Shown one piece after another: positions 51,572 through 61,369 of a stretch of DNA of 64,000 nt. The DNA comes from DATHXC01 sp035459965 (GTDB lineage Bacteria > Pseudomonadota > Gammaproteobacteria > Burkholderiales > Methylophilaceae), in the NCBI GenBank assembly GCA_035459965.1, contig DATHXC010000013.1, forward strand, positions 1-64,000, in the 5' to 3' direction. The notes beneath the pieces are model-generated. The model was not told the DNA's origin. It saw only the letters and a list, made by a program, of their open reading frames with translations, and searched no databases. Each line of letters opens with the position of its first letter. The stretch's first letter is position 1. A program made the position numbers and the translations under genes.

Positions 51572-53422
51572 ATGCCTGTATACCGCTCACGAACTACTAC
51601 CCATGGCCGCAATATGGCAGGTGCCCGTGCCCTGTGGCGCGCTACCGGCATGAAGGAAGAGGACTTTACCAAGCCCATCATCGCCATCTCCAACTCATTC
51701 ACCCAGTTTGTGCCGGGCCATGTGCACCTGAAAGACCTTGGCCAATTGGTGGCGCGTGAAATTGAGCGTGCCGGTGGCGTTGCCAAGGAATTCAATACCA
51801 TTGCAGTGGATGACGGTATCGCCATGGGCCACGGCGGCATGCTGTACAGCCTGCCCAGCCGCGATCTGATTGCAGACAGCGTCGAATATATGGTGAACGC
51901 CCACTGTGCTGATGCGCTGGTATGTATCTCCAACTGCGATAAGATCACGCCCGGTATGCTGATGGCAGCATTACGCCTGAATATCCCGGTGGTATTTGTG
52001 TCTGGCGGGCCGATGGAAGCAGGCAAAGTAAATTGGAACGGAACTACCCACAAACTGGATCTGGTCGATGCCATGGTCGCCGGTGCAGATAGCAGGATTT
52101 CAGATGCGGAATCCGAGGCCATCGAACGCTCGGCTTGCCCTACTTGCGGTTCCTGTTCTGGCATGTTTACTGCAAATTCCATGAATTGCCTGACTGAAGC
52201 GCTGGGCCTGAGCTTGCCCGGTAATGGCTCTACATTGGCTACCCACGCGGCCCGCAAGGAGCTATTCCTTAAGGCTGGTCGCGTGATTGTCGAGATAACT
52301 AAACGCCATTATGAGCAGGATGATTACTCTGTATTGCCGCGCTCTATCGCTAATATGAAGGCTTTTGAGAATGCCATGAGCCTGGATGTTGCCATGGGCG
52401 GTTCTACCAACACCGTATTGCATTTGTTAGCTGCGGCGCATGAGGCGGAAGTGGATTTCACTATGGCCGATATTGACCGTATTTCACGCGCAGTGCCTTG
52501 TGTATGCAAGGTGGCACCGGCGACGGCTAAATACCATATGGAAGATGTGCATCGTGCGGGTGGCGTGATGGGTATTCTGAGTGAACTCAGTCGCGCTGGC
52601 CTGATTCATCGTGATAGCCCTACTGTACACAGCCCGACCTTGGGCGATGCGCTGGATAAATGGGATATCACGACGACCGCTGATGAAGACGTGAAGAAGT
52701 TTTATCGTGCTGCGCCAGGTGGCATCTCCACCACCATCGCGTTTTCGCAAAGCATGCTTTACCCAACTCTGGATGACGACCGTGCAGAAGGCTGCATCCG
52801 CGACAAGGCCCATGCTTATTCGCAGGATGGCGGCCTGGCTGTGCTTTACGGCAACATTGCGCTGGATGGTTGCATCGTTAAAACGGCAGGCGTGGATGAT
52901 AGCATTCTCAAGTTCACCGGGCGGGCGCGCATTTTTGAATCACAGGACGCTGCAGTTGAGGCGATTCTTGCCGATAAAGTAATTGCAGGCGATGTTGTAG
53001 TGATTCGCTATGAAGGCCCGCGTGGTGGCCCTGGTATGCAGGAAATGCTTTATCCGACCTCATATCTCAAATCCAAGGACTTAGGCAAGGTTTGTGCTTT
53101 ACTTACGGATGGAAGGTTCTCTGGTGGTACCTCTGGCTTGAGTATCGGCCATGCTTCACCGGAGGCCGCAGAGGGCGGTGCCATAGGCCTGGTCGAAGAA
53201 AATGACACGATAGAAATCGATATACCAAATCGTACTATTCACTTGGCTGTTAGCGATGAAATCATGGCGCACCGCCGTGCCAGCATGGAGGCTAAAGGTA
53301 AAGCCGCATGGAAGCCAGTGGATCGTGAACGTTCTGTTTCGCCTGCACTACGCGCTTATGCGGCCATGAGCACCTCGGCTGCCAGGGGGGCAGTGCGTGA
53401 TGTGAGCCAGATTGAACGCTAA
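51572..53422 (+). CDS. ilvD: Dihydroxy-acid dehydratase
   Basis: IlvD dehydrates 2,3-dihydroxy-3-methylvalerate and -isovalerate in isoleucine and valine synthesis. The 616 residues start MPVYRSRTTTHGRNMAGARA; a longer frame from 51521 has no family support. Iron-sulfur ligands include the Cys of SNCDKITPG and the CPTCGSCSGMF motif. The C-terminal GRFSGGTSGLSIGHASPEAA is intact. It stands alone, without ilvBC, typical of many betaproteobacteria. Confidence 0.97.
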   Translation: MPVYRSRTTTHGRNMAGARALWRATGMKEEDFTKPIIAISNSFTQFVPGHVHLKDLGQLVAREIERAGGVAKEFNTIAVDDGIAMGHGGMLYSLPSRDLIADSVEYMVNAHCADALVCISNCDKITPGMLMAALRLNIPVVFVSGGPMEAGKVNWNGTTHKLDLVDAMVAGADSRISDAESEAIERSACPTCGSCSGMFTANSMNCLTEALGLSLPGNGSTLATHAARKELFLKAGRVIVEITKRHYEQDDYSVLPRSIANMKAFENAMSLDVAMGGSTNTVLHLLAAAHEAEVDFTMADIDRISRAVPCVCKVAPATAKYHMEDVHRAGGVMGILSELSRAGLIHRDSPTVHSPTLGDALDKWDITTTADEDVKKFYRAAPGGISTTIAFSQSMLYPTLDDDRAEGCIRDKAHAYSQDGGLAVLYGNIALDGCIVKTAGVDDSILKFTGRARIFESQDAAVEAILADKVIAGDVVVIRYEGPRGGPGMQEMLYPTSYLKSKDLGKVCALLTDGRFSGGTSGLSIGHASPEAAEGGAIGLVEENDTIEIDIPNRTIHLAVSDEIMAHRRASMEAKGKAAWKPVDRERSVSPALRAYAAMSTSAARGAVRDVSQIER

Positions 53423-53462
53423 CAATAGAACGATAAAGTTGAACAGTGAGAGATAACACTTT

Positions 53463-54398
53463 ATGAATACAGAAGCAACATTAGAAGCAGGCGTAATCAA
53501 TACAAAAAAACGCCTGAGACTACATGCTCATATCCTGCAGACGCAGGATGAAAATGGCATGCAGTATCTGGAAGTGGATAACCCCCTAGGTACCGCGACC
53601 ATTGCCTTGCAAGGCGCACAAGTCATTAGCTGGCAGCCTAAATTCCAGACCCAGCCTGTGTTGTGGTTGTCGAGTAATGCACGCTTTATGAAAGGCCGCT
53701 CGATCCGTGGCGGCGTGCCTATCTGCTGGCCTTGGTTTGGTGCACACCCCACTGATAGTACCTTCTGTCCGCACGGTTTTGCGCGTGTGATTCCCTGGCG
53801 TGTGATTGATCTTGATGCGACCCCTACCGGAGCAACGCGGATTATCCTCGAGATGATAGAAACGCCCGAAGCCAAACGCCAGTTGTCCTATCCGTATGCA
53901 TTGACGGTCACCATTACCATCGGTCGCCGCCTGCGTATTGATATGGCGACCACCAACAAGGCTGATCATCCATTTGTGATCAGTGAGGCTTTCCATACTT
54001 ACCTTAACGTGAGTGATGTTACCAACGTTAAAATCACCGGCATGCAGGACTGCGTCTATTCCGACAAACTGCTCAAGTATGAGCGCCATGTGGAGCATCA
54101 CCCGCTGACTTTTGATGGTGGTGAATTTGACCGCGTATTTATCAATCATAGCAGTGATTGCACTGTGCACGATAAAGGCTTCAACCGCCTGATTCATGTG
54201 TCCAAGTCGGGTAGTGATACCACCGTGGTGTGGAGTCCTGGTGCAGAAAAATCTGCTCAGATGGCCGATATGGGCGCGCCAGATGAGTGGCGTAAAACCG
54301 TGTGCGTGGAAACGACTAACGCCATGGACAATATGGTGGTCATCAACCCCGGCCGTACGCATACTATCAGTGCAGAGTACTTGGTAGAGACTTTATAA
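53463..54398 (+). CDS. D-hexose-6-phosphate mutarotase (aldose 1-epimerase family)
   Basis: A 311-residue protein of the YeaD type that interconverts alpha and beta hexose-6-phosphates. SIRGGVPICWPWFGAHP and the HGFARVIPW segment (about 90-120) are the family's sugar- and phosphate-binding motifs; VISEAFHTYLNVSD holds the catalytic region and CVETTNAMDN the end. Forty bases after ilvD, possibly co-transcribed. Confidence 0.92.
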   Translation: MNTEATLEAGVINTKKRLRLHAHILQTQDENGMQYLEVDNPLGTATIALQGAQVISWQPKFQTQPVLWLSSNARFMKGRSIRGGVPICWPWFGAHPTDSTFCPHGFARVIPWRVIDLDATPTGATRIILEMIETPEAKRQLSYPYALTVTITIGRRLRIDMATTNKADHPFVISEAFHTYLNVSDVTNVKITGMQDCVYSDKLLKYERHVEHHPLTFDGGEFDRVFINHSSDCTVHDKGFNRLIHVSKSGSDTTVVWSPGAEKSAQMADMGAPDEWRKTVCVETTNAMDNMVVINPGRTHTISAEYLVETL

Positions 54399-54640
54399 GT
54401 CTACCCCGAGTCGTTTTCCATCTTTGTACATGTGTTAACTCCATCCGATGATGTCAACGCATGCTTATGCTGCGGCGTTTAGTGCTTACATATGACCGAT
54501 ATGTTTGAGAGTAATTAAATGGCCTATAAATTGATTTCAACAACAATCAAATTATGGGTATCATTACAAGTCGCAAGATAGTAGTGTTTAAACAAAAAAT
54601 TGAGATGACTCACAATCATAGAAATGACTAAGGAGTAAGC

Positions 54641-54967
54641 ATGAAAGCATTATTAATGAGTATTGCTGCCGCTGCATCACTTATGCTGGCTGGTCAAGCT
54701 GGAGCTGCTGACGCGAAAGCAGCTGAGGCCTTGGCTCAGAAAAGTGGCTGTTTGGCATGCCACAGTGTGCAACAAAAAGTACTGGGCCCGGCATATAAGG
54801 ATGTAGCTGCAAAATACAAAGGCGATAAAGGTGCTGAAGCTAAGCTGATTGCCAAGGTTAAGGCAGGCGGTAGCGGTGTTTGGGGCCCAATCCCGATGCC
54901 AGCAAATAGCCCGCAGGTAAGCGATGCAGATATTAAAACTATCGTTGAATGGGTACTGTCACTGTAA
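54641..54967 (+). CDS. Small class I cytochrome c (c551/c555-like)
   Basis: A 108-residue periplasmic electron carrier with a signal peptide (MKALLMSIAAAASLMLAGQA, cleavage likely after GAA). Heme is attached at CLACH (about residues 37-41), and the Met of IPMPAN is the likely sixth ligand. AAGGAG precedes the ATG. It may pass electrons to a terminal oxidase, including those from periplasmic dehydrogenases, which is an inference. Upstream, 54399-54640 is AT-rich with no further gene. Confidence 0.93.
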   Translation: MKALLMSIAAAASLMLAGQAGAADAKAAEALAQKSGCLACHSVQQKVLGPAYKDVAAKYKGDKGAEAKLIAKVKAGGSGVWGPIPMPANSPQVSDADIKTIVEWVLSL

Positions 54968-54990
54968 TCAATCATTACAGTTAGGTAAGA

Positions 54991-55020
54991 AAAAAAGCCA
55001 GTTCAAAAGACTGGCTTTTT
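54991..55020 (+). terminator. Terminator after cytochrome c gene
   Basis: AAAAAGCCAGT and ACTGGCTTTTT form an 11-bp stem around a short loop, 23 bases after the stop. It may also serve the convergent permease gene. Confidence 0.92.
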
Positions 55021-55094
55021 GCTTTATTGGCTTAGCAAAATCAAGATGGCCTTTCACACCTCATTTAGCTGCTCTCAGTTTTGCCAAGTAATCG

Positions 55095-56495
55095 TTAAGA
55101 CTTCAGCTTGCTATGACGCATTGAGTAAGTAAAGTACACCACCACGCCAATCACAATCCAGATCATAAACCTGTGCCAGGTTTCATTTGGTAGAAACACC
55201 ATCAGCGCCCCGCATGAAATGATGCCAAGTATAGGTATCAGCGGATTCCAAGGGTTCTTGAATGGTCGTGGCAGCTCTGGCTGGCGGATACGCAATACAA
55301 TCACGCCGACACATACCATGATGAAACTGGCTAGCGTTCCAATATTCACCGTTTCAGCCAACTCTCCCAAAGGGATAAACCCTGCAATGATCGAAATCAC
55401 GAAGCCACACATGAGGATGATGCGTACCGGAGTTTGCGTATCAGGATTGATGGTAGAGAAAAATGGTGAGATGAGTCCATCTCGACTCATTGCGTAGAGG
55501 ATGCGCGTCAGTCCGTAAAGTAGCACTAGCAGTACTGTCAGTAACCCGGCCAGTACGCCTGTAGCAACTAATGTGGAAGACCATGTATAACCGATTTTTG
55601 CCAGGGCATAGGCAACCGGTGAGGAGGTATTCAGCTCGGTGTAAGGGACGATGCCTGTTAAGAAGCCAGAAACCAGAATGTAGATAATGGTGCAAAAGGA
55701 GACAGAAGCAATCAGGCCGATCGGCAAATCCCGTTGTGGATTTCTCGATTCATCAGCAGCGGTAGAGACGGCATCGAAGCCAAAATAGGCAAAAAATACC
55801 AGCGAGGCGCCTGCGAACACGCCTATAGTTTTTCCATTTTCCAGCGTCTGGAACCAGCCAAAAGGAATGAATGGATGCCAGTTCTCTGCGTGTAGATTCA
55901 TGGAGGCAATCGCTAGGAAAATAGCGATGGTGCTTAGTTTGATCGCCACCATGACGTTATTCACATGCGCACTTTGCTTGACGCCGGAGATCAACAGCAG
56001 AGTCAGTATCCAGATGATAGAAAATGCAGGCAGGTTGATCACGCCACCGAGGCTAGGCGCCTTGGTATAGGCTTCTGGCATGGTGATGCCAAAATTGATG
56101 AGCGTGCGCATAAAATAGCCAGCCCAGCCGTTGGCTACCGCAGCTGCGCCGACACCGTACTCCAGCAGAAGAATCCAGCCGATCACCCAGGCAAAAAACT
56201 CACCAAAAGCGACATAGCTATAACCGTAAGCGCTACCGGAACCGCCAACGGAAGCGGCCAATTCAGCGTAAGAGAGTGCTGCAAAAGCGGAGGCAACACC
56301 TGCAATGATGAACGATATGATGACAGCGGGACCAGCCTGGGTTGCAGCGGCAAGGCCAGTCAATACAAAGATGCCAGTACCGATAGCACCGCCAATTCCC
56401 AATAGCGCCAAATCAAAAGCACTCAGGCATCTTTTTAGACCGCTATTGCTGCTGTGTGCCACTGATTTGGTGCGGAAAAGCTGCTTAAGCATCAA
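55095..56495 (-). CDS. APC-family amino-acid permease
   Basis: A 466-residue inner-membrane transporter with about 12 spans. The family start GIGGAIGTGIFVLTG (about residues 33-47) and the ESRNPQRDLPIGLIAS loop are those of the cationic amino-acid transporter (CAT/YfnA) group. The substrate is not decidable. Stands alone, between convergent cytochrome c and hemF. Confidence 0.9.
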   Translation of the reverse strand: MMLKQLFRTKSVAHSSNSGLKRCLSAFDLALLGIGGAIGTGIFVLTGLAAATQAGPAVIISFIIAGVASAFAALSYAELAASVGGSGSAYGYSYVAFGEFFAWVIGWILLLEYGVGAAAVANGWAGYFMRTLINFGITMPEAYTKAPSLGGVINLPAFSIIWILTLLLISGVKQSAHVNNVMVAIKLSTIAIFLAIASMNLHAENWHPFIPFGWFQTLENGKTIGVFAGASLVFFAYFGFDAVSTAADESRNPQRDLPIGLIASVSFCTIIYILVSGFLTGIVPYTELNTSSPVAYALAKIGYTWSSTLVATGVLAGLLTVLLVLLYGLTRILYAMSRDGLISPFFSTINPDTQTPVRIILMCGFVISIIAGFIPLGELAETVNIGTLASFIMVCVGVIVLRIRQPELPRPFKNPWNPLIPILGIISCGALMVFLPNETWHRFMIWIVIGVVVYFTYSMRHSKLKS

Positions 56496-56570
56496 TAATC
56501 TCCCTTTTAGTTATTCTTTTGATTTCTTTAAGGATTATGCACTATTTATGCCAGCAAAAATGGCTAGCTG

Positions 56571-57476
56571 TTATAGGACTTGCAGCCAGTCTTTATCTAT
56601 CAAAAAGTCGCTGTAAAGTTTGGCTTCAGCCGAGCCCGCTTCAGGTTTCCAGTCATACCGCCATTTAACAACAGGCGGCATTGATAGCAGGATCGATTCT
56701 GTGCGCCCATTCGATTGCAGGCCAAATAGTGTACCGCGGTCGTAAACCAGGTTGAATTCCACATAGCGCCCGCGACGATAGGCTTGAAAATCCCGTTGCT
56801 GCTCGCCATAAGCCTGATCCTTGCGGCGTTGTACGATAGGCAGGTAGGCTTGTGTAAAGGCGTCACCCACGGCTTTGAGCATTTCAAAGCTGCGTTCGAA
56901 CCCCAGTTTGTTGAAATCATCAAAGAAGATACCGCCTATGCCGCGCGGTTCCTTGCGGTGTTTGAGGTAGAAATACTCGTCACAGTCTTTTTTGAATGTT
57001 GGGTATAGGCTTGTATCGAATTGGGATAAGGCATCGCGGCAGGTACGGTGGAAATGTACCGCATCTTCCTCAAAACCATAATAGGGTGTCAGGTCCATCC
57101 CACCGCCAAACCACCAGATAGGCGCTTCGCCTTCTTTTTCAGCTACAAAGAAGCGCACGTTCATATGCACAGTCGGTACATAGGGGTTGCGTGGATGAAA
57201 CACCAGTGAAACACCCATTGCTTTCCATTGCCTGCCTGCCGCCTCTGGATGCGCCACGCTGGCAGCTGGGGGTAGCTTGTTACCAATGACATGTGAAAAG
57301 CCTACACCAGCACGTTCAAATACATTGCCTTCTTCCAGCATGCAGGATGTGCCACCACCGCCTTCGGGACGTTGCCAGCTATCATGCAGGAAGGTCTTGC
57401 CATCCACCATTTCCACAGCTTCTACGATGCGGTTTTGCAGGCCTTGCAGGTATTCGAATACAGCGTTTGTGTTCAT
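56571..57476 (-). CDS. hemF: Oxygen-dependent coproporphyrinogen III oxidase
   Basis: HemF converts coproporphyrinogen III to protoporphyrinogen IX using O2. The 301 residues include FHPRNPYVPTVHMNVRFF, WWFGGGMDLTPYYGFEEDAV and the YVEFNLVYDRGTLFGLQSNG region, all conserved. Its presence implies aerobic heme synthesis. It lies downstream of the Sua5-type gene with 26 bases between, in a same-strand run from dusB. Confidence 0.97.
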   Translation of the reverse strand: MNTNAVFEYLQGLQNRIVEAVEMVDGKTFLHDSWQRPEGGGGTSCMLEEGNVFERAGVGFSHVIGNKLPPAASVAHPEAAGRQWKAMGVSLVFHPRNPYVPTVHMNVRFFVAEKEGEAPIWWFGGGMDLTPYYGFEEDAVHFHRTCRDALSQFDTSLYPTFKKDCDEYFYLKHRKEPRGIGGIFFDDFNKLGFERSFEMLKAVGDAFTQAYLPIVQRRKDQAYGEQQRDFQAYRRGRYVEFNLVYDRGTLFGLQSNGRTESILLSMPPVVKWRYDWKPEAGSAEAKLYSDFLIDKDWLQVL

Positions 57477-57502
57477 TCAATATCTCTAAAGTTGCTTCGT
57501 GA

Positions 57503-58072
57503 TTATTTTCTTAACACTCTACCAGTCAGCAAATCCTGAATCGTTGATGGCTTTTTTGCGCAGCCTGTCATGCCGTTCAGGATTCTTAGCTGTTTGCCGA
57601 AAAGCTGGTAGCACATGCGTGTGTTTTTTGCAGGCTGGCAGCCACTGCGATTAGCGCTGGTGGATACGATAGCCATGCCTGTATTTTTGCATATCCTGGC
57701 AGACAGGGGATGATGCGTTACGCGGATTGCAATGGAGTGATGGCGGCCAGTCAGCCATTTGGGGCAAGAAGTGGCAGTTGGTACCAGCCAGGTGTGAGGT
57801 TTTGTAGGATCTGTCCAGGAGGCTTGCATCTGCTGGATTTGCTCGCTACTGAGTGGTGCAAGATAGCGAGTCAAGCGTTCCAGCTTGTCAGCAATCAGGA
57901 TCAGGCCTTTATGTTGGGGTCTGCGCTTAATCAGTAAAATGCGTTTTACTGCATGGCGGTTGCCGGGGTCACAGCCCAAGCCGAAAATCGATTCGGTGGG
58001 GTAAGCAATGACGCCGCCAGTTTTAAGGTAGTGACGCAGGCCTCTCGTACGGATTTTGAAAGCGCTGGCCAT
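57503..58072 (-). CDS. tsaC: Sua5/YciO/YrdC-type protein, probable TsaC
   Basis: TsaC makes threonylcarbamoyl-AMP for the t6A modification at position 37 of tRNAs. The 189 residues start MASAFKIRTRGLRHYLKTGG and include the nucleotide-binding AYPTESIFGLGCDP and later VSTSANRSGCQPA segments. It has the short single-domain length of TsaC (E. coli YrdC is 190 aa). YciO-type paralogues are similar, so the name is likely rather than certain. Lies 22 bases after purD. Confidence 0.82.
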   Translation of the reverse strand: MASAFKIRTRGLRHYLKTGGVIAYPTESIFGLGCDPGNRHAVKRILLIKRRPQHKGLILIADKLERLTRYLAPLSSEQIQQMQASWTDPTKPHTWLVPTATSCPKWLTGRHHSIAIRVTHHPLSARICKNTGMAIVSTSANRSGCQPAKNTRMCYQLFGKQLRILNGMTGCAKKPSTIQDLLTGRVLRK

Positions 58073-58094
58073 ATTGTCGAGCCAATGCGGCTGG

Positions 58095-59363
58095 TTAGCC
58101 TTTTACTGCCCGGTAGCCGATATCTTTACGCATCTGCTTGCCTGCAAACTGGATGTCTTCCGCAATCTGGTAGGCACGGCTCTGTGCATACTTCACGGTT
58201 TCGCCTAATGCCGTCACGCACAGTACTCGGCCGCCGCTGGTGAGCACTTCGCCATCCTTCAATGTGGTGCCAGCATGAAACACATGCGCATCCTGCAAGT
58301 CTTTGGGCAAGCCGCTAATTGCATCACCGATCCGCGGTGTATCAGGGTAATTGGCAGAAGCCATTACTACTCCCAGCGCGGTACGCCTGTCCCAGATCAC
58401 TTCCGCCTGATCCAGCGTGCCTGCCACGGCATGCTCTGCCAGCTCAACCAGGTCACTCTTCAGTCGCAGCATAATAGGCTGGGTTTCCGGATCGCCCATG
58501 CGGCAATTGAATTCCAGTGTTTTGACATCGCCATTCGGGCTGATCATCAGGCCAGCATATAAAAAACCAGTGTAGGGAATGCTATCCTTTGCCATGCCTG
58601 CGACAGTAGGGCCTATGATTTCGCGCATGACTTTGGCGTGAATGTCCGGCGTTACCACCGGGGCAGGCGAATAAGCGCCCATGCCACCAGTGTTTGGGCC
58701 TTCATCGCCATCTAGTAATCGCTTATGGTCTTGGCTGGTGGCCAATGGCAATATATTCTTGCCATCTACCATTACAATGAAGCTGGCTTCTTCACCCGTC
58801 AGAAACTCCTCGATGACAACGCGCGCACCAGCGCTGCCGAGTTTGTTGTCTGAGAGCATGGCATCAATCGCCGCATGCGCCTCGGCTTCATCCATCGCGA
58901 CAACCACTCCCTTGCCTGCTGCCAAGCCATCGGCCTTGATGACGATGGGTGCCCCCTGTTTTTTCACATATTCATGTGCGGCATCAGCATCGGTGAAGGT
59001 TGCATACGCTGCGGTAGGAATGTTGTGGCGCACCATAAATGCCTTGGCAAAATCCTTGGAGCTCTCTAGCTGGGCAGCTGCCTTGGTCGGGCCAAAAATC
59101 TTGAGACCCACTGCGCGGAAAGCATCTACCACGCCTTGTGACAGTGAAGCTTCCGGGCCAACAACAGTCAGGGCGATTTGTTCAGTAGTGGCAAAATCGA
59201 CCAATTCGGCCACGCTGCTAATCGGCACATTCACCATGTCCGGGTCAGTTGCCGTGCCCGCATTACCGGGGGCTACATAGATGCGGCTTATATTTTTGTT
59301 CTGTGCCAGCTTCCATGCCAATGCATGTTCACGACCACCGCCACCAATCACGAGTACCTTCAT
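58095..59363 (-). CDS. purD: Phosphoribosylamine-glycine ligase
   Basis: PurD makes GAR from phosphoribosylamine, glycine and ATP in purine synthesis. The 422 residues start MKVLVIGGGGREHALAWKLA and have an ATP-grasp domain with IKADGLAAGKGVVVA (about 140) and LLDGDEGPNTGGMGAYSP. Normal length. It follows purH by 22 bases on the same strand, the common purHD pair. Confidence 0.97.
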   Translation of the reverse strand: MKVLVIGGGGREHALAWKLAQNKNISRIYVAPGNAGTATDPDMVNVPISSVAELVDFATTEQIALTVVGPEASLSQGVVDAFRAVGLKIFGPTKAAAQLESSKDFAKAFMVRHNIPTAAYATFTDADAAHEYVKKQGAPIVIKADGLAAGKGVVVAMDEAEAHAAIDAMLSDNKLGSAGARVVIEEFLTGEEASFIVMVDGKNILPLATSQDHKRLLDGDEGPNTGGMGAYSPAPVVTPDIHAKVMREIIGPTVAGMAKDSIPYTGFLYAGLMISPNGDVKTLEFNCRMGDPETQPIMLRLKSDLVELAEHAVAGTLDQAEVIWDRRTALGVVMASANYPDTPRIGDAISGLPKDLQDAHVFHAGTTLKDGEVLTSGGRVLCVTALGETVKYAQSRAYQIAEDIQFAGKQMRKDIGYRAVKG

Positions 59364-59385
59364 GCCTGTTTCCTAATCCTGTACT

Positions 59386-60972
59386 TTAATGCCTGAAATG
59401 GCGAATACCAGTAAGCACCATGGCCAAGCCATGTTCATCAGCGGCAGCGATTACCTCTTCGTCACGGATACTGCCACCGGGCTGGATCACACAGCTTGCG
59501 CCAGCTTCGGCTAGTACGTCGACACCATCGCGGAAGGGGAAGAAGGCATCAGAGGCTACTGCACAGCCTTGCAACGTCAGGCCTGCGTTCTGTGCCTTGA
59601 TAGCGGCGATTTTGGTACTGTCTACACGGCTCATCTGGCCAGCGCCCACGCCCAGAGTCATGCCACCACCGCAGAATACGATGGCATTGGACTTCACATA
59701 TTTGGCAACACGCCATGCGAATAACAGGTCTTCCAGCTGCGCGGGGGTTGGTTGTTTTTTAGTCACGATCTTCAAATCAGCAGCGCTGATTTCGTGGTTG
59801 TCTGCTGTCTGTATTAGCAGGCCGGAACCTACGCGCTTGGTGTCATGTGAGTTACGGCCTTTTTCCCAGGCGCTGTTGCCACCTTGTGGCAAGGCGATTT
59901 TCAATACACGTACATTGGCTTTTGCCTTGAATATAGCAAGTGCTTCTGCGGTGTAATCCGGCGCAATCAGCACTTCTACAAACTGCTTTGAGACTGATTC
60001 GGCAGCCGCTGCATCCACGGTCTGGTTAAAGGCGATAATGCCGCCGAAAGCCGAGGTTGGGTCAGTCTTGAAGGCCTTGCTGTAAGCTTCCAGTGGGGTA
60101 ACGCCCAGCGCCACACCGCAGGGATTTGCATGCTTGACGATGACGCATGCACTTGTATCAAAGCTTTTTACGCACTCCCATGCCGCATCGGCATCGGCGA
60201 TATTGTTGTAAGACAGCTCCTTGCCTTGCAGTTGTTGTGCGGTGACCAGTGAGCCTGGGGCAGGGTAGAGGTCACGATAGAAGGCAGCCTGTTGGTGTGG
60301 GTTTTCGCCATAGCGAAGATCCTGCACCTTGATGAAGCGGCCGTTGGTCTGTGCGGGGAAAGCGTTACGAGTGCCATCGGTATTGAACGAGGACAGGTAG
60401 TCACTGATCGCGCCATCATAATTGCTGATGCGATTGAAAGCGGCCACAGACAAGGCAAAGCGGGTGGCCTGGCTGGTGGCGCCGTTGGTGGCTTTCATTT
60501 CTGCGACTACTTCTGCATATTGCGAAGCATCGGTCAGCACGGCTACGTCTTTCCAGTTCTTGGCGGCAGAGCGCACCATGGCCGGGCCGCCAATGTCGAT
60601 ATTTTCAATCGCATCTTCCAGCGTACAGTCAGCTTTGGCTACTGTGGCTTCAAACGGATAGAGGTTGACCACCACCATATCGATGTTTGGAATGCCGGCT
60701 TCGGCCATGGCTGCCGTATGTTCCGGCAGGTCGCGCCTGCCCAGTATGCCGCCATGTACCTTGGGATGCAGTGTCTTGACGCGGCCATCCAGCATTTCGG
60801 TAAAACCCGTGTAGTCGCTGACTTCGGTTACTGCGATATTGTTGTCACGGAATAGCTTGGCGGTGCCGCCAGTAGAAAGTATCTCGATACCGAAACTGTT
60901 CAGGTCTTTTGCAAGTTCGAGGATACCGGTTTTATCGGAAACGCTGATGAGTGCTCTTTTGATGACTGCCAT
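59386..60972 (-). CDS. purH: AICAR transformylase / IMP cyclohydrolase
   Basis: PurH carries out the last two steps of IMP synthesis. The 528 residues have an N-terminal IMP cyclohydrolase domain (RALISVSDKTGILELAKDL, EILSTGGTAKL) and a C-terminal AICAR transformylase domain from about residue 200, with the KHANPCGVALG motif holding catalytic Lys and His, and DAFFPFRDGVDV. Follows fis after a 163-base gap with no obvious gene. Confidence 0.97.
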   Translation of the reverse strand: MAVIKRALISVSDKTGILELAKDLNSFGIEILSTGGTAKLFRDNNIAVTEVSDYTGFTEMLDGRVKTLHPKVHGGILGRRDLPEHTAAMAEAGIPNIDMVVVNLYPFEATVAKADCTLEDAIENIDIGGPAMVRSAAKNWKDVAVLTDASQYAEVVAEMKATNGATSQATRFALSVAAFNRISNYDGAISDYLSSFNTDGTRNAFPAQTNGRFIKVQDLRYGENPHQQAAFYRDLYPAPGSLVTAQQLQGKELSYNNIADADAAWECVKSFDTSACVIVKHANPCGVALGVTPLEAYSKAFKTDPTSAFGGIIAFNQTVDAAAAESVSKQFVEVLIAPDYTAEALAIFKAKANVRVLKIALPQGGNSAWEKGRNSHDTKRVGSGLLIQTADNHEISAADLKIVTKKQPTPAQLEDLLFAWRVAKYVKSNAIVFCGGGMTLGVGAGQMSRVDSTKIAAIKAQNAGLTLQGCAVASDAFFPFRDGVDVLAEAGASCVIQPGGSIRDEEVIAAADEHGLAMVLTGIRHFRH

Positions 60973-61135
60973 ATAATTTACTTTGTATCCAAACGGGCTT
61001 TATTTTTATTAAAGTATTGGTCGTTGGCTTCGTCTTCAGTGGCTTGATCTCTTACTTCGCCACTTCATCCTTGCCGCCTTGTTCTCCTTTGAATACAGAA
61101 TAAATTAAGTCTTCGTCATCAAAGGAGGCTTAAAT

Positions 61136-61369
61136 TTATTCGATTTTGTACTGCTGCAATTTCTTGCGCAGCGTATTGCGGTTCAGGCCAAGTATCTCGG
61201 CAGCCTTGCTCTGGTTGCCACCGGCACGCTTGAGGATATGGATCAGCATGGGTTTTTCTACACACTGCAGCACCATATCGTATACGGCATGCGGCGGTTG
61301 GCCATCAAGGTCTTTAAAGTACTCTTCCAGTGCGCGCTCCACGCCCATTGCCAGGTCACATTGATTCAT
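61136..61369 (-). CDS. fis: Fis-family nucleoid protein
   Basis: A 77-residue DNA-bending protein. The C-terminal helix-turn-helix, GGNQSKAAEILGLNRNTLRK, is the Fis signature; the N-terminal half is the dimer region. Its length is shorter than E. coli Fis (98 aa), usual for betaproteobacteria. Its start overlaps the dusB stop by one base (TAATG), conserving the dusB-fis operon known in gammaproteobacteria, where DusB translation aids Fis production. Confidence 0.95.
   Translation of the reverse strand: MNQCDLAMGVERALEEYFKDLDGQPPHAVYDMVLQCVEKPMLIHILKRAGGNQSKAAEILGLNRNTLRKKLQQYKIE

Noticed and set aside
54520..54582. Twenty-codon open frame before the cytochrome c gene
   Set aside because: It has no ribosome binding site and no recognisable motif, and lies in an AT-rich control region.
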